Shown here: one piece after another, positions 1 through 5,460 of the stretch | Position numbering within the stretch: position 1 is the stretch's first letter | How the letters are laid out: each line of letters opens with the position of its first letter | From: Trebonia sp. | GTDB taxonomy: Bacteria > Actinomycetota > Actinomycetes > Streptosporangiales > Streptosporangiaceae | Reading direction: 5' to 3' | Length of the DNA stretch: 5,460 nucleotides | Assembly: GCA_030038035.1 (NCBI GenBank) | Contig: JASHPP010000283.1 | Coordinates: 1-5,460 of the forward strand | Made by a program: the position numbers and the translations under genes | The notes under the pieces: generated by a model | The model's input: only the letters and a program-made list of their open reading frames with translations | The model's database searches: none | What the model was told of the DNA's origin: nothing

Positions 1-1226
1 GGCACGTAGGGGATGATCTCCACCAGGCGGCGGCCCATCCCGTACAGCGGCTGGCGGGGACCCGGCACGTTCGTGGTGACCGTCACGATCTCCCGCTGGG
101 CCGCGAGCGCGATCCTGACCCACCAGGACGCGAGCAGGTACGGGCTGTAGCTGCCCAGGCCGGCCAGCGTCTCGCCGACCATCGCTTCCCTGCTGGCCTT
201 CAGTGACTGCAGCTCGGCGCGGACGGCCGCGAGCCGTTCCACCGGGTCGGCGATGTGGACAGGGAGATCGGCGACGACCGCCGACACCCGGTTGCCGTAG
301 CTGTCCTCGTCGTCGGGCGCTCGCACCGAGACGGGAACCAGCGACGGCACCTCGTGCGATTCGGGCAGTTCGCCCCTGGCGAGCAGGAGCTCGCGGAAGC
401 CGCCGCTGATCGCGGCCAGGACGACGTCGTTCATCGTGCCGCCGAGCTCCCGCTTGACCGTCCTGATGTCAGCCAGGGACGCCCGGGCCCAGGTGTAGCG
501 CCGTTCCCTGCCGATCTGCCCGCTCAGCGAGGACCTGGACGCCGGCCACAGCGACGGCGTCAGTTTCGCGACGGCCCGGGCCGTGCCAGCTGCCTGCCGG
601 AGCGCCCGGCCGGGGTTGGCCGCGGCCCGGCTCAGCGCTAGCGCCTGCCGCGCCGGGAGCGCGGCCATGTCGAGGGCAGCCCGGGCGGCGAGCAGGGCCG
701 CCGACGGTTCGGCGGTCACGGTCCTGTCGTCGAAGGCGGCGGACGGCGAAGGCTCGGGCGCGAAGTCGAAGATCACCCGGTACAGGTCAGCGCCCGCGAC
801 CCCGTCGACCATGCTGTGGTGCACCTTGGAGATCAGCGCCCAGCGATCCGGCGCCAGTCCTTCGACCACCCAGTACTCCCACAGCGGGTGATCGCGGTCG
901 AGCCGCTGCGACATCACCCGTGCCATCAGCTCGGCGAGCTGCTGGTCCCCGCCGGGCTCAGGCAGGGCCGTGCGCCGGACGTGATAGCCGAGATCGAAGT
1001 TCGGGTCGTCCACCCAGACGGGCCGCCCGAGGCGGAACGGCACCGTGCGCAGTTTCCTGCGGTAAACCGGCACCTGCGGCAGCCGCCCGGCAAGGTAGGC
1101 CAGGAACTCCTCGCGGGACGGTACCGGACCCTCGAGCACCGCGATCGACGCGATCGCCATCGAGGTGTGCCGGTCCTCGTCCTCCGCGTCGATGAACGCG
1201 GCGTCCAGTGGCTTCAACCTGTCCAT
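1..1226 (-). CDS. Wax-ester synthase/diacylglycerol acyltransferase (WS/DGAT), 3' end outside the window
   Basis: This enzyme family transfers an acyl group from acyl-CoA to a fatty alcohol or diacylglycerol, making wax ester or triacylglycerol at the inner membrane/lipid-body surface. The 408 codons visible start MDRLKPLDAAF, typical of the family. The active-site motif HHSMVDG (HHxxxDG) is at residues 136-142, with H137 the expected catalytic base. NDVVLAA begins at N266, SYGNRVS follows, and TTNVPGP ends near residue 390; these are the conserved C-terminal blocks. Family members are usually about 450-480 residues, so roughly 40-70 C-terminal residues lie beyond the left edge. The ATG start has a purine-rich site (AAAGGGGG, 1231-1238) four bases upstream. 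The gene follows HMG-CoA reductase in the same direction after 232 bp. Family assignment is firm; whether the product is wax ester or triacylglycerol cannot be read from sequence. Confidence 0.93.
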   Translation of the reverse strand, partial: MDRLKPLDAAFIDAEDEDRHTSMAIASIAVLEGPVPSREEFLAYLAGRLPQVPVYRRKLRTVPFRLGRPVWVDDPNFDLGYHVRRTALPEPGGDQQLAELMARVMSQRLDRDHPLWEYWVVEGLAPDRWALISKVHHSMVDGVAGADLYRVIFDFAPEPSPSAAFDDRTVTAEPSAALLAARAALDMAALPARQALALSRAAANPGRALRQAAGTARAVAKLTPSLWPASRSSLSGQIGRERRYTWARASLADIRTVKRELGGTMNDVVLAAISGGFRELLLARGELPESHEVPSLVPVSVRAPDDEDSYGNRVSAVVADLPVHIADPVERLAAVRAELQSLKASREAMVGETLAGLGSYSPYLLASWWVRIALAAQREIVTVTTNVPGPRQPLYGMGRRLVEIIPYV

Positions 1227-1257
1227 GACGCCCCCTTTACTTCTCCAGTCGATCCGG

Positions 1258-1280
1258 CGGTCAAGCATTCGGTCAAGCAT
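1258..1280 (-). repeat. Two-copy direct repeat upstream of the WS/DGAT start (candidate operator/promoter element)
   Basis: The 11-mer CGGTCAAGCAT occurs at 1258-1268 and again at 1270-1280, a 12-bp period with perfect copies. Read on the minus strand each copy is ATGCTTGACCG and contains TTGACC, which matches the -35 consensus TTGACA at five of six bases. The nearer copy ends 31 bases before the WS/DGAT start codon. No convincing -10 hexamer is found at normal spacing from either copy, so this may be a regulator site rather than a core promoter. Function is inferred from position only. Confidence 0.45.
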
Positions 1281-1335
1281 CGACTGCCCCACTGACACGA
1301 TAGGTTCCCTGGTTGCTCAGCCGTTGGGGTCCGTG

Positions 1336-1352
1336 GTCCCGCGTGCCGGGAC
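1336..1352. other. Short GC hairpin in the HMG-CoA reductase-WS/DGAT spacer
   Basis: GTCCCG (1336-1341) and CGGGAC (1347-1352) are perfect inverted copies around a 5-base loop, and the stem can extend slightly with wobble pairs. It lies about 107 bases downstream of the HMG-CoA reductase stop codon. There is no T-tract on either side, so it is not a standard intrinsic terminator; it could be a processing or attenuation hairpin, or chance in GC-rich DNA. Confidence 0.25.
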
Positions 1353-1370
1353 TATCGGCCGCTGCGCGGC

Positions 1371-1446
1371 GGCTTGCGACAGCTTGCGGCGGCCTGCGGG
1401 GCTTACGGGGCTTGCGGTGGCTTGCGGGCTTGCGGTGGCTTGCCGC
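1371..1446. repeat. Imperfect GCTTGCGG tandem repeat
   Basis: About eight degenerate 8-10-base units of the form GCTTGCGG(TG) follow one another, ending 12 bases before the HMG-CoA reductase stop codon. The cleanest part is an 18-base unit, gcttgcggtggcttgcgg at 1410-1427, repeated at 1428-1445 with one mismatch. The units at the left end (GCTTGCGAC, GCCTGCGGG, GCTTACGGG) are more diverged. It lies outside both flanking coding regions, so coding constraint does not explain it. It looks like slippage-prone simple sequence; a role in the 3' untranslated region is possible but unsupported. Confidence 0.7.
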
Positions 1447-1458
1447 GGCCGCGCGCGA

Positions 1459-2637
1459 CTAGGGCCGGTTGCGGCCGAGCCGTTCGTGGGCGCCGACCCA
1501 GTCCCCGGCGACGACCGCCGCGCCCAGCGAAAGCTCCCCGCACAATGCGGTGGCGGCGACGATCTCGGCGAACTTGCGCACTTTGCCGCTGCCGTAGCAG
1601 CCGAGGAGCTCCAGGCACTCGCGCTGGGTGGGCAGCCCGGTGCCGCCGCCGTACGTGGCGACGATCAGGGCAGGGATCGTGATCGAGTAGTAGTACGCGC
1701 CGCCGGGGAGCACTTCGGCGTACACGAGCCCGGCCGACGACTCGGCCAGGTTCGCGACGTCCTGGCCGGTCGCGACGAACATCGCGGCGATCCCGTTGGC
1801 GGAGTGATTGCCGTTGTTGTTCACGCCGGACAGCAGGCCGCCCAGATTCGAGAGCTGGCGGGCCAGGAACATCTGCTCCGGGGTGGTGCGCATGACCTCG
1901 CGGGCCAGTTCCGCCGGGATCGTCGCCTCCGCGGTGACCCGCTTGCCGCGGGTGTGCAGGATGTTGACCTGCGAGCTCTTCTTGTCCGTGGCCAGGTTGG
2001 ACTCCAGGCAGAACCGGCGCACGCCGCGGTAGTGCGCCAGGATCCAGTCGCACGCCCGCGACGTCGCCTTGCCCGTCAGGTTCTGTCCCGCGGCGTCCCC
2101 TGTCGTGTAGTTGAACCGCAGGAAGATGAACCTGCTGGCCGAGAATTGCTCGATGTCGTGCAGGCGGCCGGCGCGGGTGGTCGCGTCCGCTTGCTGCCTG
2201 ATGTCATCGAAGCTGGCCGTTACCCACTGCCCGAACGCCCTGGCCTCCCTGGCGCTGTCGAAGCCGAACGCCGGCGCCCGCTGCATCCGGTCGTCCATCA
2301 CGGTGGTCTGCACGCCGCCCGCCGCGTGCAGCAGCTTCATGCCCCGGTTGTAGCTGGCGACGAGCGTCCCTTCCGTCGTTGCCAGCGGCACGTAGAACTC
2401 TCCCCGCGCGTGCTCGCCGTCCACAAGCAGCGGCCCGGCGATCCCGACCGGCACCTGGACGGCGCCGACGAAGTTCTCCACGTTCCCGGCGACCGCGGCG
2501 GGGTCGAGGCAGTGCCTGCCGATGTGCTCAGGACGGGCACCGGTGGCCTCGCCGATGAACTCCAGCCGTTTTGCCGCGGCGGCCCGGCTGTAGTCGTCCT
2601 CAAGGCGCGGGATCGGGCGGCGGGTGCGCGCCATCAT
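1459..2637 (-). CDS. Hydroxymethylglutaryl-CoA reductase, class I type, soluble
   Basis: It reduces HMG-CoA to mevalonate using two NAD(P)H (class I enzymes normally use NADPH), the committed step of the mevalonate isoprenoid route. With the ATG at 2637 it has 392 residues, all catalytic domain; there is no sterol-sensing or membrane region. Visible motifs: ENFVGAVQVPVGIAGPL (about 54-70), TTEGT with catalytic E89, DAAGQN at 181-186 in place of the dinucleotide-binding DAMGMN, TDKK with catalytic K219, GQD with D293, YGGGT at 329-333, and a C-terminal AH with catalytic H384 aligned to the SHMIH of animal enzymes. The catalytic set is complete. An in-frame GTG at 2676 would add 13 residues, but the ATG at 2637 has a better placed GGAAGG site. 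No other mevalonate-pathway gene is in the window. Co-directional with WS/DGAT and divergent from the DUF3068 gene. Confidence 0.95.
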   Translation of the reverse strand: MMARTRRPIPRLEDDYSRAAAAKRLEFIGEATGARPEHIGRHCLDPAAVAGNVENFVGAVQVPVGIAGPLLVDGEHARGEFYVPLATTEGTLVASYNRGMKLLHAAGGVQTTVMDDRMQRAPAFGFDSAREARAFGQWVTASFDDIRQQADATTRAGRLHDIEQFSASRFIFLRFNYTTGDAAGQNLTGKATSRACDWILAHYRGVRRFCLESNLATDKKSSQVNILHTRGKRVTAEATIPAELAREVMRTTPEQMFLARQLSNLGGLLSGVNNNGNHSANGIAAMFVATGQDVANLAESSAGLVYAEVLPGGAYYYSITIPALIVATYGGGTGLPTQRECLELLGCYGSGKVRKFAEIVAATALCGELSLGAAVVAGDWVGAHERLGRNRP

Positions 2638-2646
2638 CGTCACATC

Positions 2647-2652
2647 CCTTCC
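2647..2652 (-). promoter_or_regulatory. Ribosome binding site deciding the HMG-CoA reductase start
   Basis: On the minus strand GGAAGG lies 9 bases before the ATG at 2637, which is immediately followed by a second ATG. The alternative GTG at 2676 has only a weak GGCGG upstream. This supports the shorter, 392-residue product. Confidence 0.65.
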
Positions 2653-2823
2653 GCCCGCATCGTCTGCGTGCGGCACGCGGTCCGCCAGGGGCTAAGCGCC
2701 CGCAAGGGTCAGGACCGTCGACCCCTCTGCATCGTGCTGCTCAGTACTCACTATGGAAACAGGCGTGCCGTTTGCACCAGAGCTGCAACGGGGCGGCCTG
2801 GGCGGCATGCGCAGGGGGTTAGC
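2653..2823. promoter_or_regulatory. Divergent intergenic region between HMG-CoA reductase and the DUF3068 gene
   Basis: This region must hold the 5' signals for both flanking genes. It contains TTGCA (2772-2776) and TGCAA (2784-2788), an inverted repeat with a 7-base spacer that extends imperfectly to CGTT/AACG on the flanks; this is a possible operator. The 9-mer GCATGCGCA occurs at 2805-2813 and again across the DUF3068 start codon at 2822-2830, and AGGGGG (2813-2818) is the DUF3068 ribosome binding site, 5 bases before the ATG. No pair of -35/-10 hexamers at good spacing stands out on either strand. Part of the stretch near 2653-2676 could be coding if the upstream GTG start of HMG-CoA reductase is used. 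Confidence 0.4.
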
Positions 2824-3894
2824 ATGCGCAAGGCTGCAATCTCAAGCGGGGTGCTCGGGCTGATCCTGCTCGTCGCCGCCGGACTGCTGGCGTGGTGGAT
2901 CACCCCGTCGTTCGTCGCGCGCCTTCCTGGCGGCTACAACAAGACGCGGACCTACGACGCGACGATCGCCATCGAGGTCAACCCGGCGGCGCTCACGACC
3001 GGCAACCTGGCCACCGCCATCAAGACGGGCGTGCCCGCCACGCTCACCGAGACCGTCAAGGTGCAGCAGACGTCGGGCAACACCGCCCTCGTGCAGGACA
3101 CGAGGAACATCACGACGTCCGGCGGCACGCTTGTGCACACCGTGACGTACTACGCGGTCAACAGGCAGACCCTGGAAGCGGTCAGCGGTTACCCAAGCGG
3201 CTGGCACGTGACTGCCGCCAAGGGCCTGACCGTGAGCTGGCCGCTCGGCGCCAGGCAGCAGGACTACACCGGGTGGGTGTACCAGACCGAGACCACCACG
3301 ACGCTGAAGTACGTCACGCAGGCACGCCAAGGCGGCATCAGCACCTACGTGTACCGGTCGGCGGTCCCGCCGACGCCGGTCAGGAACCCGCAGCTGCTTG
3401 CCACCCTGCCGAAGTCGCTGCCCAGGTCCCTGCTGCCGCGGCTGCGCGCGGCCGGGATCCTCCCGGCGGCGGACCTGGCCGCGATGGCCAAGGCGTTCCC
3501 CGGCACGACGCCGATCCCGCTCGGCTACACCTATCAGGCGGCCGACACCTACTACGTGGCGCCCGCCACCGGGCTGGTCGTCAACGTCGCCAACGACGAG
3601 ACAGTGACCGGCGGCATAGCCCTGCCAGACGGCACGATCATCCCGGTGTTCCCTGTCCTGGCGTACACCTACCACGCCAGCCCGGCCAGCCTGTCGGCGG
3701 CGGTGAACGACGCGAACAGCGGCAGCGCCGCGATCACCACCTGGGGAGTGACCGTGCCGATCGCGGCCGCCGCGGTCGGCTTCGTCCTCGTCGTCCTCGC
3801 CGTCTTCCTGTGGGTGCGGGGCAGCAGCAGGGGCCACCCGACCGGGACGGCGCACCGTGAGCGCCACCCCTCCCCCGCGGGCGGCGCCGGCTGA
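2824..3894 (+). CDS. DUF3068 (PorA-like) family membrane-anchored protein
   Basis: The 356-residue product has a positively charged start (MRK), a hydrophobic segment at about residues 8-27, a long polar domain rich in Thr, Val and Tyr (about 30-305), and a second hydrophobic helix at about 309-330 followed by a basic, Pro/Gly/His-rich cytoplasmic tail. This is the usual shape of DUF3068 proteins of actinomycetes: two end anchors and one large domain outside the membrane. Blocks such as YTYQAADTYYVAPATGLVVNV (near 235-255) resemble the conserved part of that family. Some databases call the family PorA-like; no pore function can be read from this sequence. The ATG has AGGGGG five bases upstream. 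The frame is open far upstream but without coding evidence, so the ATG at the hydrophobic segment is preferred. It ends 3 bp before the stop of the convergent merR-like gene. Molecular role unknown. Confidence 0.75.
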   Translation: MRKAAISSGVLGLILLVAAGLLAWWITPSFVARLPGGYNKTRTYDATIAIEVNPAALTTGNLATAIKTGVPATLTETVKVQQTSGNTALVQDTRNITTSGGTLVHTVTYYAVNRQTLEAVSGYPSGWHVTAAKGLTVSWPLGARQQDYTGWVYQTETTTTLKYVTQARQGGISTYVYRSAVPPTPVRNPQLLATLPKSLPRSLLPRLRAAGILPAADLAAMAKAFPGTTPIPLGYTYQAADTYYVAPATGLVVNVANDETVTGGIALPDGTIIPVFPVLAYTYHASPASLSAAVNDANSGSAAITTWGVTVPIAAAAVGFVLVVLAVFLWVRGSSRGHPTGTAHRERHPSPAGGAG

Positions 3895-3897
3895 CCG

Positions 3898-4656
3898 TCA
3901 CCCGCCGGGCGGCTCGGTGCGGCCCCGCTGGCCGAGCACCTGGGCCACGTGCTCGCCCAGGGCCTCCTGGACGTGCTCGGACATGGCCTGGGCGAGCATG
4001 GCGTCCACCACGATCTGGGCCAGCGGCCGCAGCCGCCTGACGATGGCCGCCGCCGCGGCGATGTCCTCGCCGTGCCGCGCGCGGTCCTCCAGGTGGGCGG
4101 CGACCACGTGGGCCGCCACCGTGGCGGCCATGTCGCGCGCGACCGCGTCCACGTGCACGCGGAGCCGTTCGGCCAGGTCGAGCACGGCGGGCAGCGTCAT
4201 GCCTGCCGCCACCATCTCGGCGCCCGCGCTCAGCAGCCTGGGGCTGGGCACCCGGTAGCGCCCGCCGTCCGGCTCCAGGATGCCGAGAGCCACGGCCCTG
4301 GCCCGGTTCTGCGCGGTGTCCTGCGCGCCGAAAGCCTCGCGCAGCTGCGCGGCGGTTACGTGGCCGGCGATCTCGTCGGACCACGGGTGCCCGACGGCCG
4401 ACTCGAGGTCGAGGACGTCGGCGAGGTCGCCGCCGCGCTCCCAGACGGCCAGCATCTCGCCGATGTTGGCGAACGTGTAGCCGCGCCGGAGCAGCTGGCC
4501 GACGAGCCGCAGCCGGGCCAGGTGCGCGTCCGTGTAGATGCCCACGCGCCCGTCCCTGCGGGGCGGGGCGAGCAGCCCGCGATCCTGGTAGACGCGGACA
4601 TTGCGCACGGTGGTGGCCGCCAGCCGTGCCAGCTCGTCGATGCGGTACTCGCCCAT
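3898..4656 (-). CDS. MerR-family transcriptional regulator
   Basis: The 252-residue protein begins MGEYRIDELARLAATTVRNV, the classic MerR winged-helix start. The helix-turn-helix and wing run over about residues 3-42 (VRVYQDRGLLAPPRR and the IYTDAHLARL block), and the dimer-helix region follows (LRRGYTFANIGEML, about 57-69). The long C-terminal part (about 100-245) is alpha-helical and Ala-rich, with a block ALGILEPDGGRYRVPSP (about 123-139) that resembles a second small winged-helix or sensor region. No cysteine is present anywhere, which argues against thiol-based metal or redox sensing; an organic ligand is more likely. The ATG at 4656 has GGGAG close upstream (about 3-base spacer). In-frame ATGs further upstream, such as at 4698, would add residues not typical of MerR and lie in the operator. 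Divergent from the SDR gene, which is its probable target. Confidence 0.9.
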   Translation of the reverse strand: MGEYRIDELARLAATTVRNVRVYQDRGLLAPPRRDGRVGIYTDAHLARLRLVGQLLRRGYTFANIGEMLAVWERGGDLADVLDLESAVGHPWSDEIAGHVTAAQLREAFGAQDTAQNRARAVALGILEPDGGRYRVPSPRLLSAGAEMVAAGMTLPAVLDLAERLRVHVDAVARDMAATVAAHVVAAHLEDRARHGEDIAAAAAIVRRLRPLAQIVVDAMLAQAMSEHVQEALGEHVAQVLGQRGRTEPPGG

Positions 4657-4692
4657 GGTCTCCCGGCGAAGAGTCGCCCAAACTTTGCCCGA

Positions 4693-4721
4693 TTGCATTG
4701 AGACAATGGTCATTGTAACAT
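4693..4721 (+). promoter_or_regulatory. Promoter of the SDR gene with a palindromic operator in its spacer, overlapping the merR promoter
   Basis: On the plus strand TTGCAT (4693-4698) and TAACAT (4716-4721) are separated by exactly 17 bases. Inside the spacer and touching the -10 lies a perfect hyphenated palindrome, ACAATG-GT-CATTGT (4703-4716). A further CATTG at 4696-4700 forms a second, overlapping inverted pair with CAATG at 4704-4708, giving three half-sites. On the minus strand TACAAT (4717-4712) is a strong -10 candidate for the merR-like gene, though no good -35 is seen 16-19 bases upstream. Binding between -35 and -10 is how MerR proteins act. Their usual spacers are 19-20 bases, so here the protein may repress rather than activate by untwisting. 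Promoter and operator are predicted from sequence. Confidence 0.65.
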
Positions 4722-4757
4722 TCATCGTGGCCAGTGTGGCTGCTGGTGAACACGGCC

Positions 4758-4762
4758 GGAGG
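4758..4762 (+). promoter_or_regulatory. Ribosome binding site deciding the SDR start
   Basis: GGAGG lies 9 bases before the GTG at 4772. The in-frame GTG at 4763 overlaps this site and those at 4736 and 4727 have no SD, so 4772 is preferred. The GTG at 4727 falls close to the transcription start predicted from the -10 at 4716-4721, so a leaderless longer form cannot be fully excluded. Confidence 0.7.
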
Positions 4763-4771
4763 GTGAGCGTT

Positions 4772-5460
4772 GTGCGTCGTGAGACCCTGCACAGCCTGGC
4801 CGCGCGCTCGGCGTTCGCCGGGCGGGCGGCGATCGTCACGGGCGGCGCGGGTGCGTTCGGCTCGGCAACGCTGCGCGTGCTGCGCTGTCTCGGCGCCGAC
4901 GCGCTCGGCATCGACCGCGTGCCCGGCACAGGGGTGGTTACCTGCGATGTCACCGACGATGAGCAGGTCAGCGGGGCGGTCGCCGAGGCCATCGGGCGGC
5001 TGGGCCGGCTGGACACGCTCATCCACTACGCCGGAGTCGGACCGGCGGTGGACGTCGGGCAGCCGGCGGGCGCGGACGTCAGGGAAGCCCTTGAGGTCAA
5101 CCTGCTCGGCACGTGGCGGGTGACCGCCGCCGCCCTGCCTGCGCTGCTTGACGCCCGCGGCCGGGTGATCGTCACCGCCTCGCTGCTGGCCGGCGTGACG
5201 ATGCCGTTCAGCGCCGCCTACACGGTCTCCAAGCGGGCCCTGACCGCGTACGCCGACGTGCTGCGCATGGAGTACGGCACGCACCTGCGGGTGACCACGG
5301 TCTACCCCGGATACGTCAGCACGGCGATCCACGATCGCTCGCGCGCGGCGGGAGTGGCACTGGACGGCCTCGTGCCCGCGGAGAGCGTCCGCGACACCGT
5401 GCGCACCGTCGTGCGGGCCGCCGCGGCGCGCAAGGCACCGCGCGACGTCGCGTCGACTCC
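4772..5460 (+). CDS. Short-chain dehydrogenase/reductase (SDR), 3' end outside the window
   Basis: A Rossmann-fold NAD(P)-dependent oxidoreductase of the classical SDR type; 229 codons are present and the C-terminus lies past the right edge. The dinucleotide motif is TGGAGAFG at residues 23-30, where the usual middle glycine of TGxxxGxG is alanine. D48 at the end of the second strand suggests NAD(H) preference. CDVTD (58-62) is the adenine-contact block. The usual NNAG is HYAG (85-88). The catalytic set is complete: N110 (EVNLLG), S137 (VTASLLAG), Y150 and K154 (YTVSK). PGYVST (179-184) is the conserved post-catalytic loop. The start is GTG with a good SD site. Substrate unknown; probably regulated by the divergent MerR protein, whose ligand may be the SDR's substrate or a related lipid or aromatic compound (inference). 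Confidence 0.92.
   Translation, partial: MRRETLHSLAARSAFAGRAAIVTGGAGAFGSATLRVLRCLGADALGIDRVPGTGVVTCDVTDDEQVSGAVAEAIGRLGRLDTLIHYAGVGPAVDVGQPAGADVREALEVNLLGTWRVTAAALPALLDARGRVIVTASLLAGVTMPFSAAYTVSKRALTAYADVLRMEYGTHLRVTTVYPGYVSTAIHDRSRAAGVALDGLVPAESVRDTVRTVVRAAAARKAPRDVAST

Noticed and set aside
1333..1355. DosR-type box (known upstream of mycobacterial triacylglycerol synthase genes) in the WS/DGAT upstream region
   Set aside because: The GTCCCG/CGGGAC inverted repeat has the half-sites in the opposite order from the GGGAC...GTCCC arrangement of the DosR consensus, and lacks the central A/T bases.
1371..1446. CRISPR-like array
   Set aside because: The units are 8-10 bases with no spacers, so this is simple tandem repetition.
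1165..2823. Very long plus-strand open frame running through the HMG-CoA reductase region and into the DUF3068 gene
   Set aside because: It is antisense to the clear HMG-CoA reductase and part of WS/DGAT; its translation is low-complexity Arg/Ala/Gly-rich with no recognisable domain. Open antisense frames are expected in high-GC coding DNA.
3870..3920. Bidirectional terminator between the convergent DUF3068 and MerR genes
   Set aside because: The GC-rich bases here form only weak, imperfect stems and no T-tract follows on either strand.
4657..5022. N-terminal extension of the MerR protein to an upstream start at 5022
   Set aside because: The added residues are antisense to the SDR gene and cross the promoter, and MerR proteins start directly at the helix-turn-helix as seen from 4656.
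3734..5332. Long minus-strand open frame across the end of the DUF3068 gene, the MerR gene and the SDR gene
   Set aside because: It is out of frame with the MerR protein and antisense to the SDR and DUF3068 genes, and its product is Arg/Gly/Pro-rich without motifs.

Overview
The window is high-GC DNA with strong G/C preference at third codon positions, GTG as well as ATG starts and purine-rich Shine-Dalgarno (SD) sites. Its gene content (wax-ester synthase/diacylglycerol acyltransferase, DUF3068 membrane protein, MerR/SDR pair) points to an actinomycete. The genus cannot be resolved from this sequence alone.

Layout: (1) 1-1226, minus strand: a wax-ester synthase/diacylglycerol acyltransferase (WS/DGAT) whose C-terminus lies beyond the left edge. 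(2) 1227-1458: a 232-bp spacer with a direct repeat just upstream of the WS/DGAT start, a short hairpin, and a low-complexity tandem repeat next to the end of the following gene. (3) 1459-2637, minus strand: a soluble HMG-CoA reductase of class I type with all four catalytic residues. (4) 2638-2823: a divergent intergenic region. (5) 2824-3894, plus strand: a DUF3068 (PorA-like) protein with a membrane segment at each end. (6) 3898-4656, minus strand: a MerR-family regulator, tail-to-tail with the DUF3068 gene and only 3 bp away. (7) 4657-4771: a compact divergent promoter/operator. (8) 4772-5460, plus strand: a short-chain dehydrogenase/reductase (SDR) running off the right edge.

How the parts may work together (inference): HMG-CoA reductase commits acetyl-CoA-derived HMG-CoA to mevalonate, and WS/DGAT moves acyl-CoA into neutral storage lipid. 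The two lie in the same direction and could be co-expressed, though the 232-bp gap with its own repeat also allows a separate promoter. MerR and SDR form a separate divergent module: the SDR promoter has a perfect hyphenated palindrome inside its -35/-10 spacer and a TACAAT -10-like hexamer for the merR side overlaps it, which is the layout expected of an autoregulated MerR switch. No tRNA, rRNA, CRISPR array, insertion sequence or integrase was seen. Nothing here requires a wholly new system; the most notable points are the MerR/SDR operator, the class I HMG-CoA reductase with a changed dinucleotide motif next to a WS/DGAT, and two unexplained intergenic repeats.
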